Shown in pieces: positions 9,062 to 19,830 of a stretch of 37,329 bases of DNA. The DNA comes from Planctomycetota bacterium (GTDB taxonomy: Bacteria; Planctomycetota; UBA1135; GCA-002686595): assembly GCA_011053145.1 (NCBI GenBank), contig DRLC01000166.1, positions 1 through 37,329 of the forward strand. Reading direction: 5' to 3'. Below the pieces are notes generated by a model. That model had not been told where the DNA came from and did no database searches. It saw nothing but the letters and a program-made list of their open reading frames with translations. Made by a program: the position numbers and the translations under genes. The stretch's first letter is position 1; every line of letters begins with the position of its first letter.

Positions 9062-9103
9062 GGCTGTTTTCTCTTCTTGGCTGGTGCGTGTGAGGTCGGG
9101 GAA

Positions 9104-9415
9104 TCAGTCGATGATCGCGAGGATGTCGGACTCGCCCATGATGAGGTAGTCCTCGCCGCCGACCTTCACTTCGGTCCCGGCGTAGGAGCTGAACAGGACG
9201 CGGTCGCCGACCTTGACGTTCATGGCCTGGCGGGTGCCGTCCTCGAGGATGCGTCCGTCACCGGCCGCGACGATCTTGCCTTCCTTCGGCTTGTCCTTGG
9301 CGCTCTCCGGAAGGAGGATGCCGCCGGCGGTCATGTCTTCGGCTTCGGCGCGCTGGAGGATCACGCGGTCGCCGAGGGGACGGAGGTTCAGCTTGCTCTT
9401 GGTCTTCGTTGCCAT
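9104..9415 (-). CDS. groES: 10-kDa co-chaperonin GroES
   Basis: 103 aa from the ATG at 9415 ([18 protein letters not shown]). An upstream in-frame extension of 17 residues is rejected because the core begins at the usual place. The mobile loop that binds GroEL is seen at about residues 25-40 ([16 protein letters not shown]), followed by [27 protein letters not shown] and the C-terminal [15 protein letters not shown]. It caps the GroEL ring. It is the first gene of the groES-groEL pair and sits 74 bp after the response-regulator gene. A GC-rich hairpin at 9466-9482 lies in that gap. No CIRCE or other heat-shock operator was recognised. Confidence 0.97.
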   Translation of the reverse strand: MATKTKSKLNLRPLGDRVILQRAEAEDMTAGGILLPESAKDKPKEGKIVAAGDGRILEDGTRQAMNVKVGDRVLFSSYAGTEVKVGGEDYLIMGESDILAIID

Positions 9416-9465
9416 TTGGAATCTCGCTTCTAAAGAGGGGTTTCGAACTTGGGTGGACAGGGGCA

Positions 9466-9482
9466 CCGCCCGCGGCGGGCGG
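9466..9482 (-). terminator. GC-rich hairpin between response regulator and groES
   Basis: A 7-bp perfect stem (CCGCCCG with CGGGCGG) has a 3-nt loop and lies just after the response-regulator stop on the minus strand. No T-run follows, so it may be only a weak terminator, or a structure in the groES leader. Confidence 0.35.
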
Positions 9483-9489
9483 CGTGGAA

Positions 9490-9876
9490 TCAGTTGAGGC
9501 TCTCCCTGATGCCGAGCACGTTCTTGATCTCGCTGCGCAGACGGTCGGGGTCGACCGGCTTGCGCAGGCAGGCGCGCGCGCCCGCGGCGAGCACCGCGCG
9601 CTCCAGCTCCTCCGACCAGCGCCCCGAGTAGATCAAGCAGGGCAGGTCGGCACGTTCGGAGAGCAGCAGGGGGACGATCTCGATCCCGGTCGGGCCGGGC
9701 ATGTACATGTCGAGGAGCGCGGCGTGGACCGGCTCCCCCCCACGCACCAGGTCGAGGGCCTCGGAGCCCGTTTCCGCCTGGAGGACTTCGAGCCCGATTC
9801 CGCCGAGGAGGTCCGCAACACCACCGCGGACCTCACGGTCGTCATCTGCCAGAAGGATGCGATAGGGGATGGACAT
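9490..9876 (-). CDS. Single-domain response regulator (receiver only)
   Basis: 128 aa from the ATG at 9876 ([19 protein letters not shown]); a longer in-frame extension looks non-coding. The whole protein is one REC domain. The acidic pocket is DDD at residues 10-12, the phospho-acceptor Asp sits in [11 protein letters not shown] near residue 56, the switch Ser is in IYSGRW near 84, and the conserved Lys is in LRKPVD near 106. No output domain follows. Such proteins relay phosphate or act by protein contact. No kinase gene is nearby. It reads into groES with 74 bp between, so it might be partly cotranscribed with the chaperonin genes. Confidence 0.9.
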   Translation of the reverse strand: MSIPYRILLADDDREVRGGVADLLGGIGLEVLQAETGSEALDLVRGGEPVHAALLDMYMPGPTGIEIVPLLLSERADLPCLIYSGRWSEELERAVLAAGARACLRKPVDPDRLRSEIKNVLGIRESLN

Positions 9877-10049
9877 GGGAACTCGGGGCGGGGTTGTACG
9901 CCCGGAGCGGCTCCGCTGGTGCAAAGCCCGTGCCGAGGGGGCGTTTCACCCCGCATCCCGTTCGGAAGGGCTTTCCGGGGGGGCAGGTCCGGCGGCCTCC
10001 GGAATCGCGCTGCCACACTGGCAGGGGCGCGCCGGGCGCTCCGGGCCAC

Positions 10050-10064
10050 CTGTCAGGATGACAG
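10050..10064. promoter_or_regulatory. Short palindrome upstream of the dipeptidase gene (possible operator)
   Basis: CTGTCA-GGA-TGACAG is a perfect 6-bp inverted repeat with a 3-bp spacer, 62 bp before the dipeptidase ATG and in the divergent region shared with the response regulator. It could be a dimeric repressor site. It is short enough to occur by chance, and no second copy was noticed. Confidence 0.3.
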
Positions 10065-10126
10065 CGCTCCGAGGAATCCCTTCCCGGAGGGTGCGTTCCG
10101 GCCTCGCACCAGCTATCCCTGTGCCG

Positions 10127-11293
10127 ATGCGCCCCGACCCCTCGCCCGCCGTCCGTGCCCTCCTCTCCCGCCTTCCGGTCTTCGACGCCCACGCCGACAC
10201 GATCGGCCGGGCCGTCGATCTGGGCGAGGACCTCGGCTCGCGGACCGAGTCCGGCCACCTGGACCTCGTCCGCGGGCGCGAAGGGGGCCTTGGGGCATTC
10301 GTCGTCGTCGCGTGGGTCGACCCCGAACTCTTCGCCGCCGACCCCCGAGCCCGCGCCGACGCGATGTTCGACGCGGCCCACGACCTCGCGTGCCGTCACC
10401 CGACCCGTTTCCGTCTCGTGGGCAACGCAGCGGAGCTCGACCGCGCGCGCGCCGACGGCTGCATCTCGGGAATCCTCGGCATCGAAGGCGGCCACCCGCT
10501 CGAGGGCCGGCTCGACCGCCTGCACGAGTTCTTCGAGCGCGGCCTCCGCGTCCTGACCCTCGTCTGGAACAACCACCTCCCCTGGGTGCGCTCCTGCCGC
10601 GACGGCGCCGGGGCGGACATCCCCCCGGGCCTGTCGGAGTTCGGCCGCGAGGTCGTCAGCGAGATGAACCAGCTCGGCATCGTCGTCGACCTCTCCCACG
10701 CGGCCGAGCAGTCCTTCCACGACGCGCTCGAGCAGAGCGCCCACCCGGTCATCGCGAGCCACTCGGGCTGCCGCGCGCTCCACGATCATCCCCGCAACCT
10801 CACCGACGCCCAGCTCCGCGCCCTCGCCGACCGAGGCGGCGTCGTCGGCATCGTGTTCCACCCCGGCTTCCTCGACGCCGGCGCCCGCGCCGAGGAGGCC
10901 CGCGTTCGCGCCACCCCCGCCTGGCGAGCCCTCGACGCACTCCCGCCCGCTGAACGCTTCCTCGCCGGCCAAGCCCTGATGCGCCGCGACGCCTCCCCGC
11001 TCCCCGCCGCTCGCCTCGTCGATCACATCCTCCACGCGATCGACGTCGCCGGCATCGACCACGTCGGCCTCGGCTCCGACTTCGACGGCATCGACCGCGG
11101 CCCCGAATGGCTCGAAGACGCGAGCTGCTACGGCACCCTCGCCGAACTCCTCCACCGCCGCGGCCTCTCCCTCCCCGATCTCGAAAAGGTCCTCGGCGGC
11201 AACATGGAGCGCGTCTTCCGGGAGGTGACGAGCATCGGGAGCGATGCGTTCCACCTCACGCCGCGGAACCGGCCCGAGCCGGTCGGGGTCTGA
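10127..11293 (+). CDS. Membrane dipeptidase family (peptidase M19) protein
   Basis: 388 aa from the ATG at 10127, the start that gives the normal family N-terminus just before the first metal ligands. M19 enzymes are di-zinc TIM-barrel hydrolases that cleave dipeptides, including D-residue dipeptides. Expected ligands are visible: H22 and D24 in VFDAHADTIGR, bridging E120 in GILGIEGGH, H191 in VVDLSHAAEQ, H212 in VIASHSGC, and D318 in VGLGSDFDGID. No signal peptide is seen, so it is probably cytoplasmic despite the family name. It may serve peptide or cell-wall peptide turnover. It is a single gene, divergent from the response regulator and convergent with the beta-helix gene. Confidence 0.93.
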   Translation: MRPDPSPAVRALLSRLPVFDAHADTIGRAVDLGEDLGSRTESGHLDLVRGREGGLGAFVVVAWVDPELFAADPRARADAMFDAAHDLACRHPTRFRLVGNAAELDRARADGCISGILGIEGGHPLEGRLDRLHEFFERGLRVLTLVWNNHLPWVRSCRDGAGADIPPGLSEFGREVVSEMNQLGIVVDLSHAAEQSFHDALEQSAHPVIASHSGCRALHDHPRNLTDAQLRALADRGGVVGIVFHPGFLDAGARAEEARVRATPAWRALDALPPAERFLAGQALMRRDASPLPAARLVDHILHAIDVAGIDHVGLGSDFDGIDRGPEWLEDASCYGTLAELLHRRGLSLPDLEKVLGGNMERVFREVTSIGSDAFHLTPRNRPEPVGV

Positions 11294-11310
11294 GGGGCGA
11301 GTCGCTCCGG

Positions 11311-12393
11311 CTACTCCTGCTCCTCGCCCACTTCGAAGTCCTCGCTGACCGGCCCGACAGGACGGTGCGCGATCGAGACGCGGGCGTTGCCGCGGTTGTG
11401 TTCCCAGAGGACGTGGCCGTTCGTTCGGCCGGGCTTGTCGGGGAGGTCGAGTTCGATGCGGCCGGGCGCGCCGGCGACCGATTCGAAGGTGCAGTTCCGA
11501 ACGATGAGTTCCTTGCAGCCCTTGATCTGGAGGAGGGGCTTGGAGGGATCCTTGAAGCGAACGGTGACGTTCTCGAGGAGCACCCGGCCCTGGGTGAAGG
11601 GGGGGGTGAAGTCCTCAGGGGGGTCGTCGGGGCGCCACCACGGGAGCTTTCCGCGGCTCGGGGCGTAGGGTTCGGGCTCGATCACGAGGGCACCGCCGGT
11701 GCGGCCGCGGGGGTAGGCGGTGCCGTCGAGGCCGGCGAGGATCGTGACGTTGCGCAGGACGACGTCCTGCCCGGTGCCGAAGATCGAGACGGTGAAGGCA
11801 CCGCGGTCGGGATTGAAGCCGTTCTCCTCGAAGCGCGTGTCCTCGACCGTGATCGTGCCCGTCCTCGGGCCCTTCGGGAACGAGGTCTCCTCGGGACGGT
11901 TGACGAGCTGCAGGCCCTGGCCGCCGTTGTGGTGGATGAACGAGTCGCGCAGCGTGAAGTCACCCGCCGGATTCAGGTAGATCGCGTGCCCCTCGTCGTG
12001 CTTGTCGGTCACCCGGCCGAAGCCGGTGATCTCGAGATGCTCGAAAAGGGTGTCCACGAGGTCGTATCCGCGGACGCCCCAGTAGGCCCGGTCGAGCGGC
12101 AGCGTCTTCGGGGCGACGTGGATCAGCACGTTGTCGAAGTGCGTGCCCTCGAAGGGACCGCGGTGGTCGAAGAACAGGATCGCCGCGCGCGGGGATGCCT
12201 CGAGGACCACGTCCTTCAGCGTGTAACCGTTGGTCGGCTTCGTGATCGAGATCGTGTCGGAACCGGGGACCGGTTTCGCGTGGATCACGCGGCGCGGCTT
12301 GGGCGTCTTGTCCTTTCCCCGCTCCTGGGCGGAGCGGGGAAGCGCGAGCGAGGCGAGGAGGCCCCAGAGGAGGATGTGCGCGGCGCGCTTCAA
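11311..12393 (-). CDS. Secreted right-handed beta-helix protein
   Basis: 360 aa, read from a TTG at 12393 that overlaps the upstream TGA (TTGA). No ATG lies near the signal peptide, so the rare TTG start looks real. The signal is KRAAHILLWGLLASLALP, cut near SAQ. The mature part has successive short strands typical of pectate-lyase-like parallel beta-helices: FDNVLIHVAP, LFEHLEITGFG, FTLRDSFIHHNGGQGLQLVN, TITVEDTRFEENGF, VVLRNVTILAG, RVLLENVTVRF, ELIVRNCTFESV. H-x-N-G-G-Q-G-L is a common turn motif of this fold. Family members bind or cleave polysaccharides, but I cannot name catalytic residues. It is translationally coupled to the small DUF4404-like gene. Confidence 0.75.
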   Translation of the reverse strand: MKRAAHILLWGLLASLALPRSAQERGKDKTPKPRRVIHAKPVPGSDTISITKPTNGYTLKDVVLEASPRAAILFFDHRGPFEGTHFDNVLIHVAPKTLPLDRAYWGVRGYDLVDTLFEHLEITGFGRVTDKHDEGHAIYLNPAGDFTLRDSFIHHNGGQGLQLVNRPEETSFPKGPRTGTITVEDTRFEENGFNPDRGAFTVSIFGTGQDVVLRNVTILAGLDGTAYPRGRTGGALVIEPEPYAPSRGKLPWWRPDDPPEDFTPPFTQGRVLLENVTVRFKDPSKPLLQIKGCKELIVRNCTFESVAGAPGRIELDLPDKPGRTNGHVLWEHNRGNARVSIAHRPVGPVSEDFEVGEEQE

Positions 12394-12653
12394 ATCCCCA
12401 TCCGGCTGAGTGCGTCGGCGATCTGACCGAGGACCGAGGTCAGGCGCGGGTGGGAGGTCTCGAAGTCGGAAGCGGCTTCGGCGAGTCGCACGGGGAGCGA
12501 GTCGTTCTCGCTCGCTTCGCGTTTCTCGAGGAGCCCTTCGATGTCCGCGACGATCGCGCGCAGCCTCGCCGCGCGCTCCTCGCTCAGTCCCTGGTCCGCA
12601 TCCAGTTCCTCGCGGAGCTTGGCGACGGTCTCGCGCAGTTGGTTCTCGGGCAT
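12390..12653 (-). CDS. Small DUF4404-like helical protein
   Basis: 87 aa, starting MPENQLRETVAKLREELD. The protein is almost all helix: a first amphipathic helix with L-R-E-x-L, then SEERAARLRAIVADIEGLLE, then a C-terminal segment SHPRLTSVLGQIADALSRMG. This order and length fit the DUF4404 family, small proteins of unknown function. There is no signal peptide, TM segment or Cys. Its stop codon overlaps the start of the exported beta-helix protein, so the two are made together; a functional link is not evident. It lies 55 bp after recQ on the same strand. Confidence 0.7.
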   Translation of the reverse strand: MPENQLRETVAKLREELDADQGLSEERAARLRAIVADIEGLLEKREASENDSLPVRLAEAASDFETSHPRLTSVLGQIADALSRMGI

Positions 12654-12691
12654 GGGGCAGCTTGGGGGTCGGGGTGCGGGAGGACTCTATT

Positions 12692-12709
12692 AGGCCACGG
12701 ATTCGGCCT
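12692..12709 (-). terminator. Weak hairpin at the end of recQ
   Basis: AGGCC at 12692-12696 pairs with GGCCT at 12705-12709 and overlaps the recQ stop codon. The stem is only 5 bp with no T-run, so a terminator role is a guess. Confidence 0.2.
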
Positions 12710-14625
12710 CAGGGAGTGGCCGGGGTCTGCGCGGCGCCGAGGAAATCGGCGATCGCGCCCAGGAAGGCAGGGCCGAGGTCCGCGGCCTTCTTTTCACCGA
12801 CGCCGCGCAGGGCGAGGAACGCGTCGGGGTCGGTGGGCTTTTCCGCGGCCATCTGGACCAGGGTGCGGTCGTTGAAGATCAGGTAGGGAGGTACGGCACG
12901 CTCGCGCGCGAGGTCGCGACGCAGCGTGCGCAGGACCTCGAACAGCGGCTCGTCGGCGGGGTCGAGTTCGGCCGCGGCGGGCGTGGAGCGGCTACGCTCG
13001 CGCTTGGCGCGGGGCACCGCGAGCAGCTCGATTTCGCGCTCCGCGCGCATGACCTCCACGCCGGTCTGGGAGAGGTACAGCACCGGGTAGCGGTCACCGG
13101 CCACCCGCAGGTGGTCGAGGCCGATGAGTTGGTCGATGTAGCCGCGCACCTCCGCCATCGAATGGTCGGCGAGCAGCCCGTGGGTGCTGAGCTTGTCGTG
13201 ACCCGCCTGGCGGATGCCGGCGGTGGATGCACCGCGCAGGACCGATGCGATGTGGTACGCGCCGTAGCGCTGCTCGCAACGCACCACGCATGAGAGGATC
13301 TTCTGGGCGATGACGAGGCTGTCCTCGAGCACCTGGATCTCGCCGAGGCAGACGTCGCAGGCCCCGCATCCCTGGACCTCGTCGCCGAGCCCCTCGGGAC
13401 GAGTCCACTCCTGGCCGAAGTACTCGACGAGCTGGCGATGGCGGCAGACGAGCTTCGTCGTGTAGCTCATCATCGCGCCGAGTCGGTCGATCGACGAGGA
13501 GAGGATCTCGTCGTCCACGGCGACCCCGTTCGCGCGCGCCTCGTCGTGCCCGCGCTCCATCAGGCTCTTCCAACTGTGGTAGTCCTTGCCGGAGTAGAAG
13601 AGCACACACTCGGAAGTGAGCCCGTCCCGTCCGGCGCGTCCGGTCTCCTGGCCGTACTGCTCGATCCCCTTCGGGAGCGCGGCGTGCACGACGAAGCGCA
13701 CGTCGGTTCGGTCGATCCCCATCCCGAAGGCGACCGTGGCGCAGACGACGTCGATTTCCTCGTCGAGGAAGCGCTCCTGGGTTCGGCGCCGCAGCTCCGG
13801 AGCGAGCCCGGCGTGGTAGGGCGCGGCGCGCACGCCCTTCGCCGAGAGTTCGGACGCAAGGCGTTCGACCTCCTTGCGCGAGATGCAGTACACGATCCCG
13901 GCACGGCCGCTGTGCCGCTCGACCACCTCGAGCACCTGGCGCGCGATCTCGCGCCGTGGTTGCACGCGGTAGACGAGGTTGGGCCGGTCGCAGTCGCCGA
14001 CGAGCACGAGCGGATCGACGAGCCCGAGTTCGCCCAGGATGTCCTCGCGCACGCGTGCGGTGGCGGTGGCGGTGAAGGCGTGGATCGGGAGCGAGGGATT
14101 GCGGCGCTTGAGCTCACCGAGCTGGCGGAATTCGGGGCGGAAGTCGTGGCCCCAGTGGCTGATGCAATGCGCTTCGTCGATCGCGAGGGCGGCGAGGCCG
14201 AGCCGTTCGAGGTGCGCGAGGAATCCGTTCGACATCAGGCGCTCGGGCGAGACGAACAGGAGATCGAGCCGGCCCGCCTCGAGGTCCTCATGGACGGCGC
14301 GCAACTGACCCGGCTCCTGGGCGCTCGTGAGCATCCCCGCCGCCACGCCGTTCTGCAGCAGCCCGTCCACCTGGTCCTTCATCAGCGAGATCAGCGGGCT
14401 CACGACCACGGTCAGCCCATCGCGCACCAGCGCGGGCGCCTGGTAGCACAGGCTCTTGCCGCCGCCGGTGGGAAGGACCAGGAGCAGGTCCCGCCCGGCG
14501 AGGTTCGCTTCGATCGCCTCGCGCTGCATCGGGCGCAGCCGGTGGATGCCGAAGGTGCGTGCGATCTCCTCCTGGACGCGCTCCATCGCTTCGGGGGCCT
14601 GGGTGGGGTCTCGGGGTGCATCCAT
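12709..14625 (-). CDS. recQ: ATP-dependent DNA helicase RecQ
   Basis: 638 aa from the ATG at 14625 ([14 protein letters not shown]). It is a 3'-5' superfamily 2 helicase used in recombination and fork repair. Visible motifs are the Q-like RPMQREAI at 31-38, Walker [13 protein letters not shown] at about 51-62, [14 protein letters not shown] from residue 150, [12 protein letters not shown] (motif III), and [10 protein letters not shown] (motif VI). The RQC zinc site is [12 protein letters not shown] followed by GCGACDVC, giving four Cys. The final 80 residues form an HRDC domain ([28 protein letters not shown]). All three RecQ modules are therefore intact. It is divergent from the DUF669-like gene, with a 102-bp shared promoter region. 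Confidence 0.97.
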   Translation of the reverse strand: MDAPRDPTQAPEAMERVQEEIARTFGIHRLRPMQREAIEANLAGRDLLLVLPTGGGKSLCYQAPALVRDGLTVVVSPLISLMKDQVDGLLQNGVAAGMLTSAQEPGQLRAVHEDLEAGRLDLLFVSPERLMSNGFLAHLERLGLAALAIDEAHCISHWGHDFRPEFRQLGELKRRNPSLPIHAFTATATARVREDILGELGLVDPLVLVGDCDRPNLVYRVQPRREIARQVLEVVERHSGRAGIVYCISRKEVERLASELSAKGVRAAPYHAGLAPELRRRTQERFLDEEIDVVCATVAFGMGIDRTDVRFVVHAALPKGIEQYGQETGRAGRDGLTSECVLFYSGKDYHSWKSLMERGHDEARANGVAVDDEILSSSIDRLGAMMSYTTKLVCRHRQLVEYFGQEWTRPEGLGDEVQGCGACDVCLGEIQVLEDSLVIAQKILSCVVRCEQRYGAYHIASVLRGASTAGIRQAGHDKLSTHGLLADHSMAEVRGYIDQLIGLDHLRVAGDRYPVLYLSQTGVEVMRAEREIELLAVPRAKRERSRSTPAAAELDPADEPLFEVLRTLRRDLARERAVPPYLIFNDRTLVQMAAEKPTDPDAFLALRGVGEKKAADLGPAFLGAIADFLGAAQTPATP

Positions 14626-14727
14626 GGGGGAGGGACCGATTCCACGGGAGATGAGTTTCGGTGCAAGCGGAAACCGGCGGCGACCTCGAAGTGTCGAGGG
14701 GGAAACCCATTCCATGGAGAACCACCC

Positions 14728-15159
14728 ATGCAAGTCGACTTCAGCACCGTCCAGGACGTCGAGTCCTTCGTTTCCATCCCCGAGGGCACCTACCTGTGCC
14801 GGATTGCCGAGGTGCGAACCGGGCTGACCCGCGAGGGGAGCCCGCGCTGGGGGATGCGACTCGAGGTCGCCGAGGGGGACTTCGCGGGCCGCACCGCCGC
14901 CTGGGACGGCCTCGTGTGGAGCGAGCGCGGCCTCCCGCGCGTGAAGACCGTCCTCGGGCTGCTCGGCTACGACGTCTCGGGAACGCTGGAGATCGACGCC
15001 GAGGACCTCGTCGGACGCCGGATCGTCGCCGAGTTCACGACCGAGGAGCGCGAGGACCCCGCGACCGGCCGGCGCGTGGTGCGCCTGCGGGTCCCGTACA
15101 TGGGGTATCGGGCGGCGGAGGATGCAGAAGCCTCGGAATCGGAAGACATGCCCTTCTGA
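14728..15159 (+). CDS. DUF669-like protein with SSB-like acidic C-terminal tip
   Basis: 143 aa from the ATG at 14728, with GGAGA about eight bases upstream. The core reads [68 protein letters not shown] and [11 protein letters not shown]. That is a small beta-barrel pattern like the DUF669 family of phage and host proteins, often found in recombination modules. The end is [13 protein letters not shown], an acidic tail finishing in D-M-P-F. Bacterial SSB proteins end in D-D-I-P-F, which docks RecQ, RecO, PriA and others. A role in single-strand DNA binding or repair beside recQ is inference from this tail and the position. Family assignment is moderate. Confidence 0.6.
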   Translation: MQVDFSTVQDVESFVSIPEGTYLCRIAEVRTGLTREGSPRWGMRLEVAEGDFAGRTAAWDGLVWSERGLPRVKTVLGLLGYDVSGTLEIDAEDLVGRRIVAEFTTEEREDPATGRRVVRLRVPYMGYRAAEDAEASESEDMPF

Positions 15160-15246
15160 GGACCTCGGCTCCGTCGCGAGGGCGCTCGGAAGGCCCGGGC
15201 GATCCCCCGGACCCTCGCGGTGCGACGCCTCGAGGAAGCCGTCCCA

Positions 15247-15274
15247 CCCATCCCGGCCAGCCGGCTGAGATGGG
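15247..15274. terminator. Possible bidirectional terminator between convergent genes
   Basis: CCCATC pairs with GATGGG (15247-15252 and 15269-15274), with a further CCGG/CCGG pairing inside. It lies between the convergent DUF669-like and octaheme cytochrome genes. No T-run is seen on either side, so support is weak. Confidence 0.3.
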
Positions 15275-15300
15275 AAGGCCGGCCCCCTGGCCGCGGCCAC

Positions 15301-16626
15301 CTAGCCGCCGTGGTTGCGGCGTAGCTCCTCGGCCATCGCCTTGATCTCGGTGAGGTCCTGGACCATCTCGCTCCAGCCGTACCACAGCGCGTAGTCGGCG
15401 TTCGCGTGGAACGTCCCCTGGAAGGCCCGCATGCGGTGCTTGAGGTGCATGTTGAAGAGCCGGTTCTCGATCGGGGTCGGGGAATCGTGGAACGTCAGTA
15501 GATCGGGGAAGGGGTAGGCGTAGTTGTCCGGCTTCTCGAGGATGCCGTCCTCGTAGAGCCCGGCCACGACGCGGATCGCTTCGGCCAGGAGCTTGTCCAC
15601 ATGCCGGATCATCTGGTCCCCCTTCGCGAGCTCGCCCTCGGCGAACTTCGACGAATGGCACTCGGTGCAGGCCTTGACCATGCGCGCGCGTTGTTCGTCC
15701 CAACTCGCCTTCGTGAGGCGCGCCACCTCGGCTCCCGCGACGACATCGAGCCGTGCGGTCGGTTTGCCCTCGGGGTCGAGCACCCCGAGCGCCTGTAGGA
15801 TCGTGACGCGGTCGGCCCACCAGTCGGGATCTTCTCCGGGGTAGGGGGCGAGTCCGTCCGTGCGCACGGCGAGGAACCCCCAGGCCGTCATGACCTCGTG
15901 GTTCCCGCCCTCCATGTGGCAGGTCTGGCAGGTCGGTGCGGATGCGGTCTCGGGCAGGACTCCCTGGCGCTTGAGGGTGTGCCTCACGCCGTGTTTGCTC
16001 GTCTTCCACATCTCCCACTGCGGGTGGTCGAAGCCCATGTGGCAGCTCGCGCAGGCCTCGGGCTCGCTCGCTTCCTTGACGGAGAAGGTGTGGCGCGTGT
16101 GGCAGGAGTCGCAGGAGGCGAGGCCGTACCCGGAACCGATCTCCTTGAGGTGTTCGATCTCCTCATCCGTCTTGAGGCCGATCTTGTGGCAGCCGCCGCA
16201 GCCCTTCATCCCGTCGATGAGCTCCATCGGCTTCCAGTGCGTCGTCGGCATCGCCTTGAACGAGGCCCATGCGTACGCGTGCTTGCTCCTTGCGAACTGG
16301 GCGTACTGTTCCTCGTGGCAGCTCTGGCAGGTCCCGGGCGTTACGGTTCGGGCCTTCTCGGGATCGCTCATCGAGTCGTGTCCCGCGCCGTGGCAGTCGT
16401 GGCAGCTGACCTTCTCGGTCGCGTGGCGGCTCACCTTCCAGTCCTCGACGATCCCCGGCGTGATCCGGGCATGGCAATCGACGCAGGAGTCCCCGATGGC
16501 CAGGGCCTCCGGCCCCGGCGCGGGAGCCGAAGTGTCGGGGTAAGCTGGGGCCGAGAATCGGGTCGGGACGGCGAGCGTGAGGACAGCCCCGGCAAGGGCA
16601 TACGTGGAGAGTCGCTTCGAGTTCAT
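15301..16626 (-). CDS. Octaheme c-type cytochrome, hydroxylamine oxidoreductase-like
   Basis: 441 aa from the ATG at 16626, which has a strong GAGGAGG about six bases upstream; a longer in-frame start is rejected. The N-terminus looks like a signal (KRLSTYALAGAVLTLAVPTR), so it is periplasmic. Eight CxxCH heme sites are seen: CVDCH 48, CHDCH 75, CQSCH 100, CGGCH 143, CDSCH 172, CASCH 192, CQTCH 233 and CTECH 320. Eight hemes plus a helical C-terminus with FHANADYALWYGW near 406-418 fit the HAO/octaheme nitrite reductase superfamily. Whether it oxidises hydroxylamine or hydrazine, or reduces nitrite, depends on the heme-crosslinking Tyr. Tyr412 or Tyr416 are candidates, but I cannot align them here. 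It is a single gene, divergent from ligA. Confidence 0.8.
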   Translation of the reverse strand: MNSKRLSTYALAGAVLTLAVPTRFSAPAYPDTSAPAPGPEALAIGDSCVDCHARITPGIVEDWKVSRHATEKVSCHDCHGAGHDSMSDPEKARTVTPGTCQSCHEEQYAQFARSKHAYAWASFKAMPTTHWKPMELIDGMKGCGGCHKIGLKTDEEIEHLKEIGSGYGLASCDSCHTRHTFSVKEASEPEACASCHMGFDHPQWEMWKTSKHGVRHTLKRQGVLPETASAPTCQTCHMEGGNHEVMTAWGFLAVRTDGLAPYPGEDPDWWADRVTILQALGVLDPEGKPTARLDVVAGAEVARLTKASWDEQRARMVKACTECHSSKFAEGELAKGDQMIRHVDKLLAEAIRVVAGLYEDGILEKPDNYAYPFPDLLTFHDSPTPIENRLFNMHLKHRMRAFQGTFHANADYALWYGWSEMVQDLTEIKAMAEELRRNHGG

Positions 16627-16725
16627 GGCGGGCCTCCTCGGGGAAAGGGAGTCTGTTTCCCCCACATCTCAGGCGCCCGTCCTTCTCCCTCAAGGACCTG
16701 GGTGGTCGGATTGCGACCGGCTTGA

Positions 16726-18951
<2,226 letters not shown>

Positions 18952-19067
18952 GAGGCCCTGGAAGGCCGCTCCGGGCGAGAACGGGGAGGGTTTACCTACT
19001 TTTTCGGCCGCCGCGCTTTGCTCCGCCCGTAGAGAACTCCGGCCGGCATGCCCGGTTCCACGAAGCC

Positions 19068-19757
19068 ATGACGAACGACGAGAAAGACCCCGACGAAGAG
19101 TTGGTCCCCGCCGACCGCGCCCACGAGCTCCCCGAGGAGCTGCGCGGGGAGGAGGTCGGGGCCCTGGTCGAGCGCGCCCAGGCCGGGGATGGGGAGGCGC
19201 TGAACGAGCTGTTCACGCGCTACCACGGAACGCTCGTGGACATGGCTCGGCGCAGGCTGGGTCCCAAGCTGCGGCGCAAGGAGGATCCCGACGACCTCGC
19301 CCAGACGACGTTCCGCGAGGCGACGCGGGATTTCGGTCGCTACGAGTACCGCGGGGAGGACTCGCTCCTGCGCTGGCTCATGATGATCCTGTCGAACAAG
19401 ATTCGGGACAAGGCGGAGTACTACTCGGCGGGCAAGCGGGACATGACCCGGGAGCGCTCGGTGGAGTTCGCGCGGCCGGACGACGAAGGAGACCGCATGG
19501 TCTACGACCCGCCGTCGGAGGACCTCTCGGTGACGCGCCAGGTCCAGCGCGAGGAGGAGTTCAAGATCCTCCGGGAGGCACTCGAGGACCTTTCGGACGA
19601 CCACCGTTCCGCGATCGCGCTCGTCTTCTTCCGCGGCTTGACCCTGCGGGAGGCCGGCAAGCGGCTGGGCGGCCGGTCCGAGGACGCCGTCCGGATGCTC
19701 CTGCGGCGCGCCGAGGCCAAGATGCGCGACCTGACGCGCTCGCGCCTCGCGAAATAG
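19068..19757 (+). CDS. ECF-like sigma-70 family RNA polymerase sigma factor
   Basis: 229 aa from the ATG at 19068. The first 30 residues are acidic (DEKDPDEELVPADRAHELPE). Region 2 covers about residues 32-125: ALVERAQAGDGEALNELFTR, RKEDPDDLAQTTFREATRDF and LLRWLMMILSNKIRDKAEYY. Region 4 is about 160-222: LEDLSDDHRSAIALVFFRGL, then the helix-turn-helix LREAGKRLGGRSEDAVRMLL. It matches the planctomycete-expanded ECF-like sigma factors that act without a neighbouring zinc anti-sigma gene. It follows ligA by 116 bp on the same strand, and no partner gene is adjacent. Targets are unknown. Confidence 0.88.
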   Translation: MTNDEKDPDEELVPADRAHELPEELRGEEVGALVERAQAGDGEALNELFTRYHGTLVDMARRRLGPKLRRKEDPDDLAQTTFREATRDFGRYEYRGEDSLLRWLMMILSNKIRDKAEYYSAGKRDMTRERSVEFARPDDEGDRMVYDPPSEDLSVTRQVQREEEFKILREALEDLSDDHRSAIALVFFRGLTLREAGKRLGGRSEDAVRMLLRRAEAKMRDLTRSRLAK

Positions 19758-19830
19758 CCCGGCCGAGCTTGCCCCGCCGGGGGCTTCGGTCTACCCTTCC
19801 CGCGCTTCCCGCTCCCGCGGAACAGCACGT

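Noticed and set aside
7286-9433. A 715-codon open frame on the plus strand opposite groEL and groES
   Set aside because: It is antisense to two certain genes. Its translation is the Asp/Leu/Arg/Val-rich kind produced by reversing a GC-rich coding frame, and no family pattern is seen.
9416-9489. Search for a CIRCE heat-shock operator before groES
   Set aside because: No TTAGCACTC-N9-GAGTGCTAA or close variant is present; only a GC-rich hairpin is seen.
19048-19071. Seven-codon open frame (MPGSTKP) whose stop overlaps the sigma-factor ATG
   Set aside because: It could act as a coupled leader peptide, but it is too short to separate from chance and has no ribosome site or regulatory codon run.
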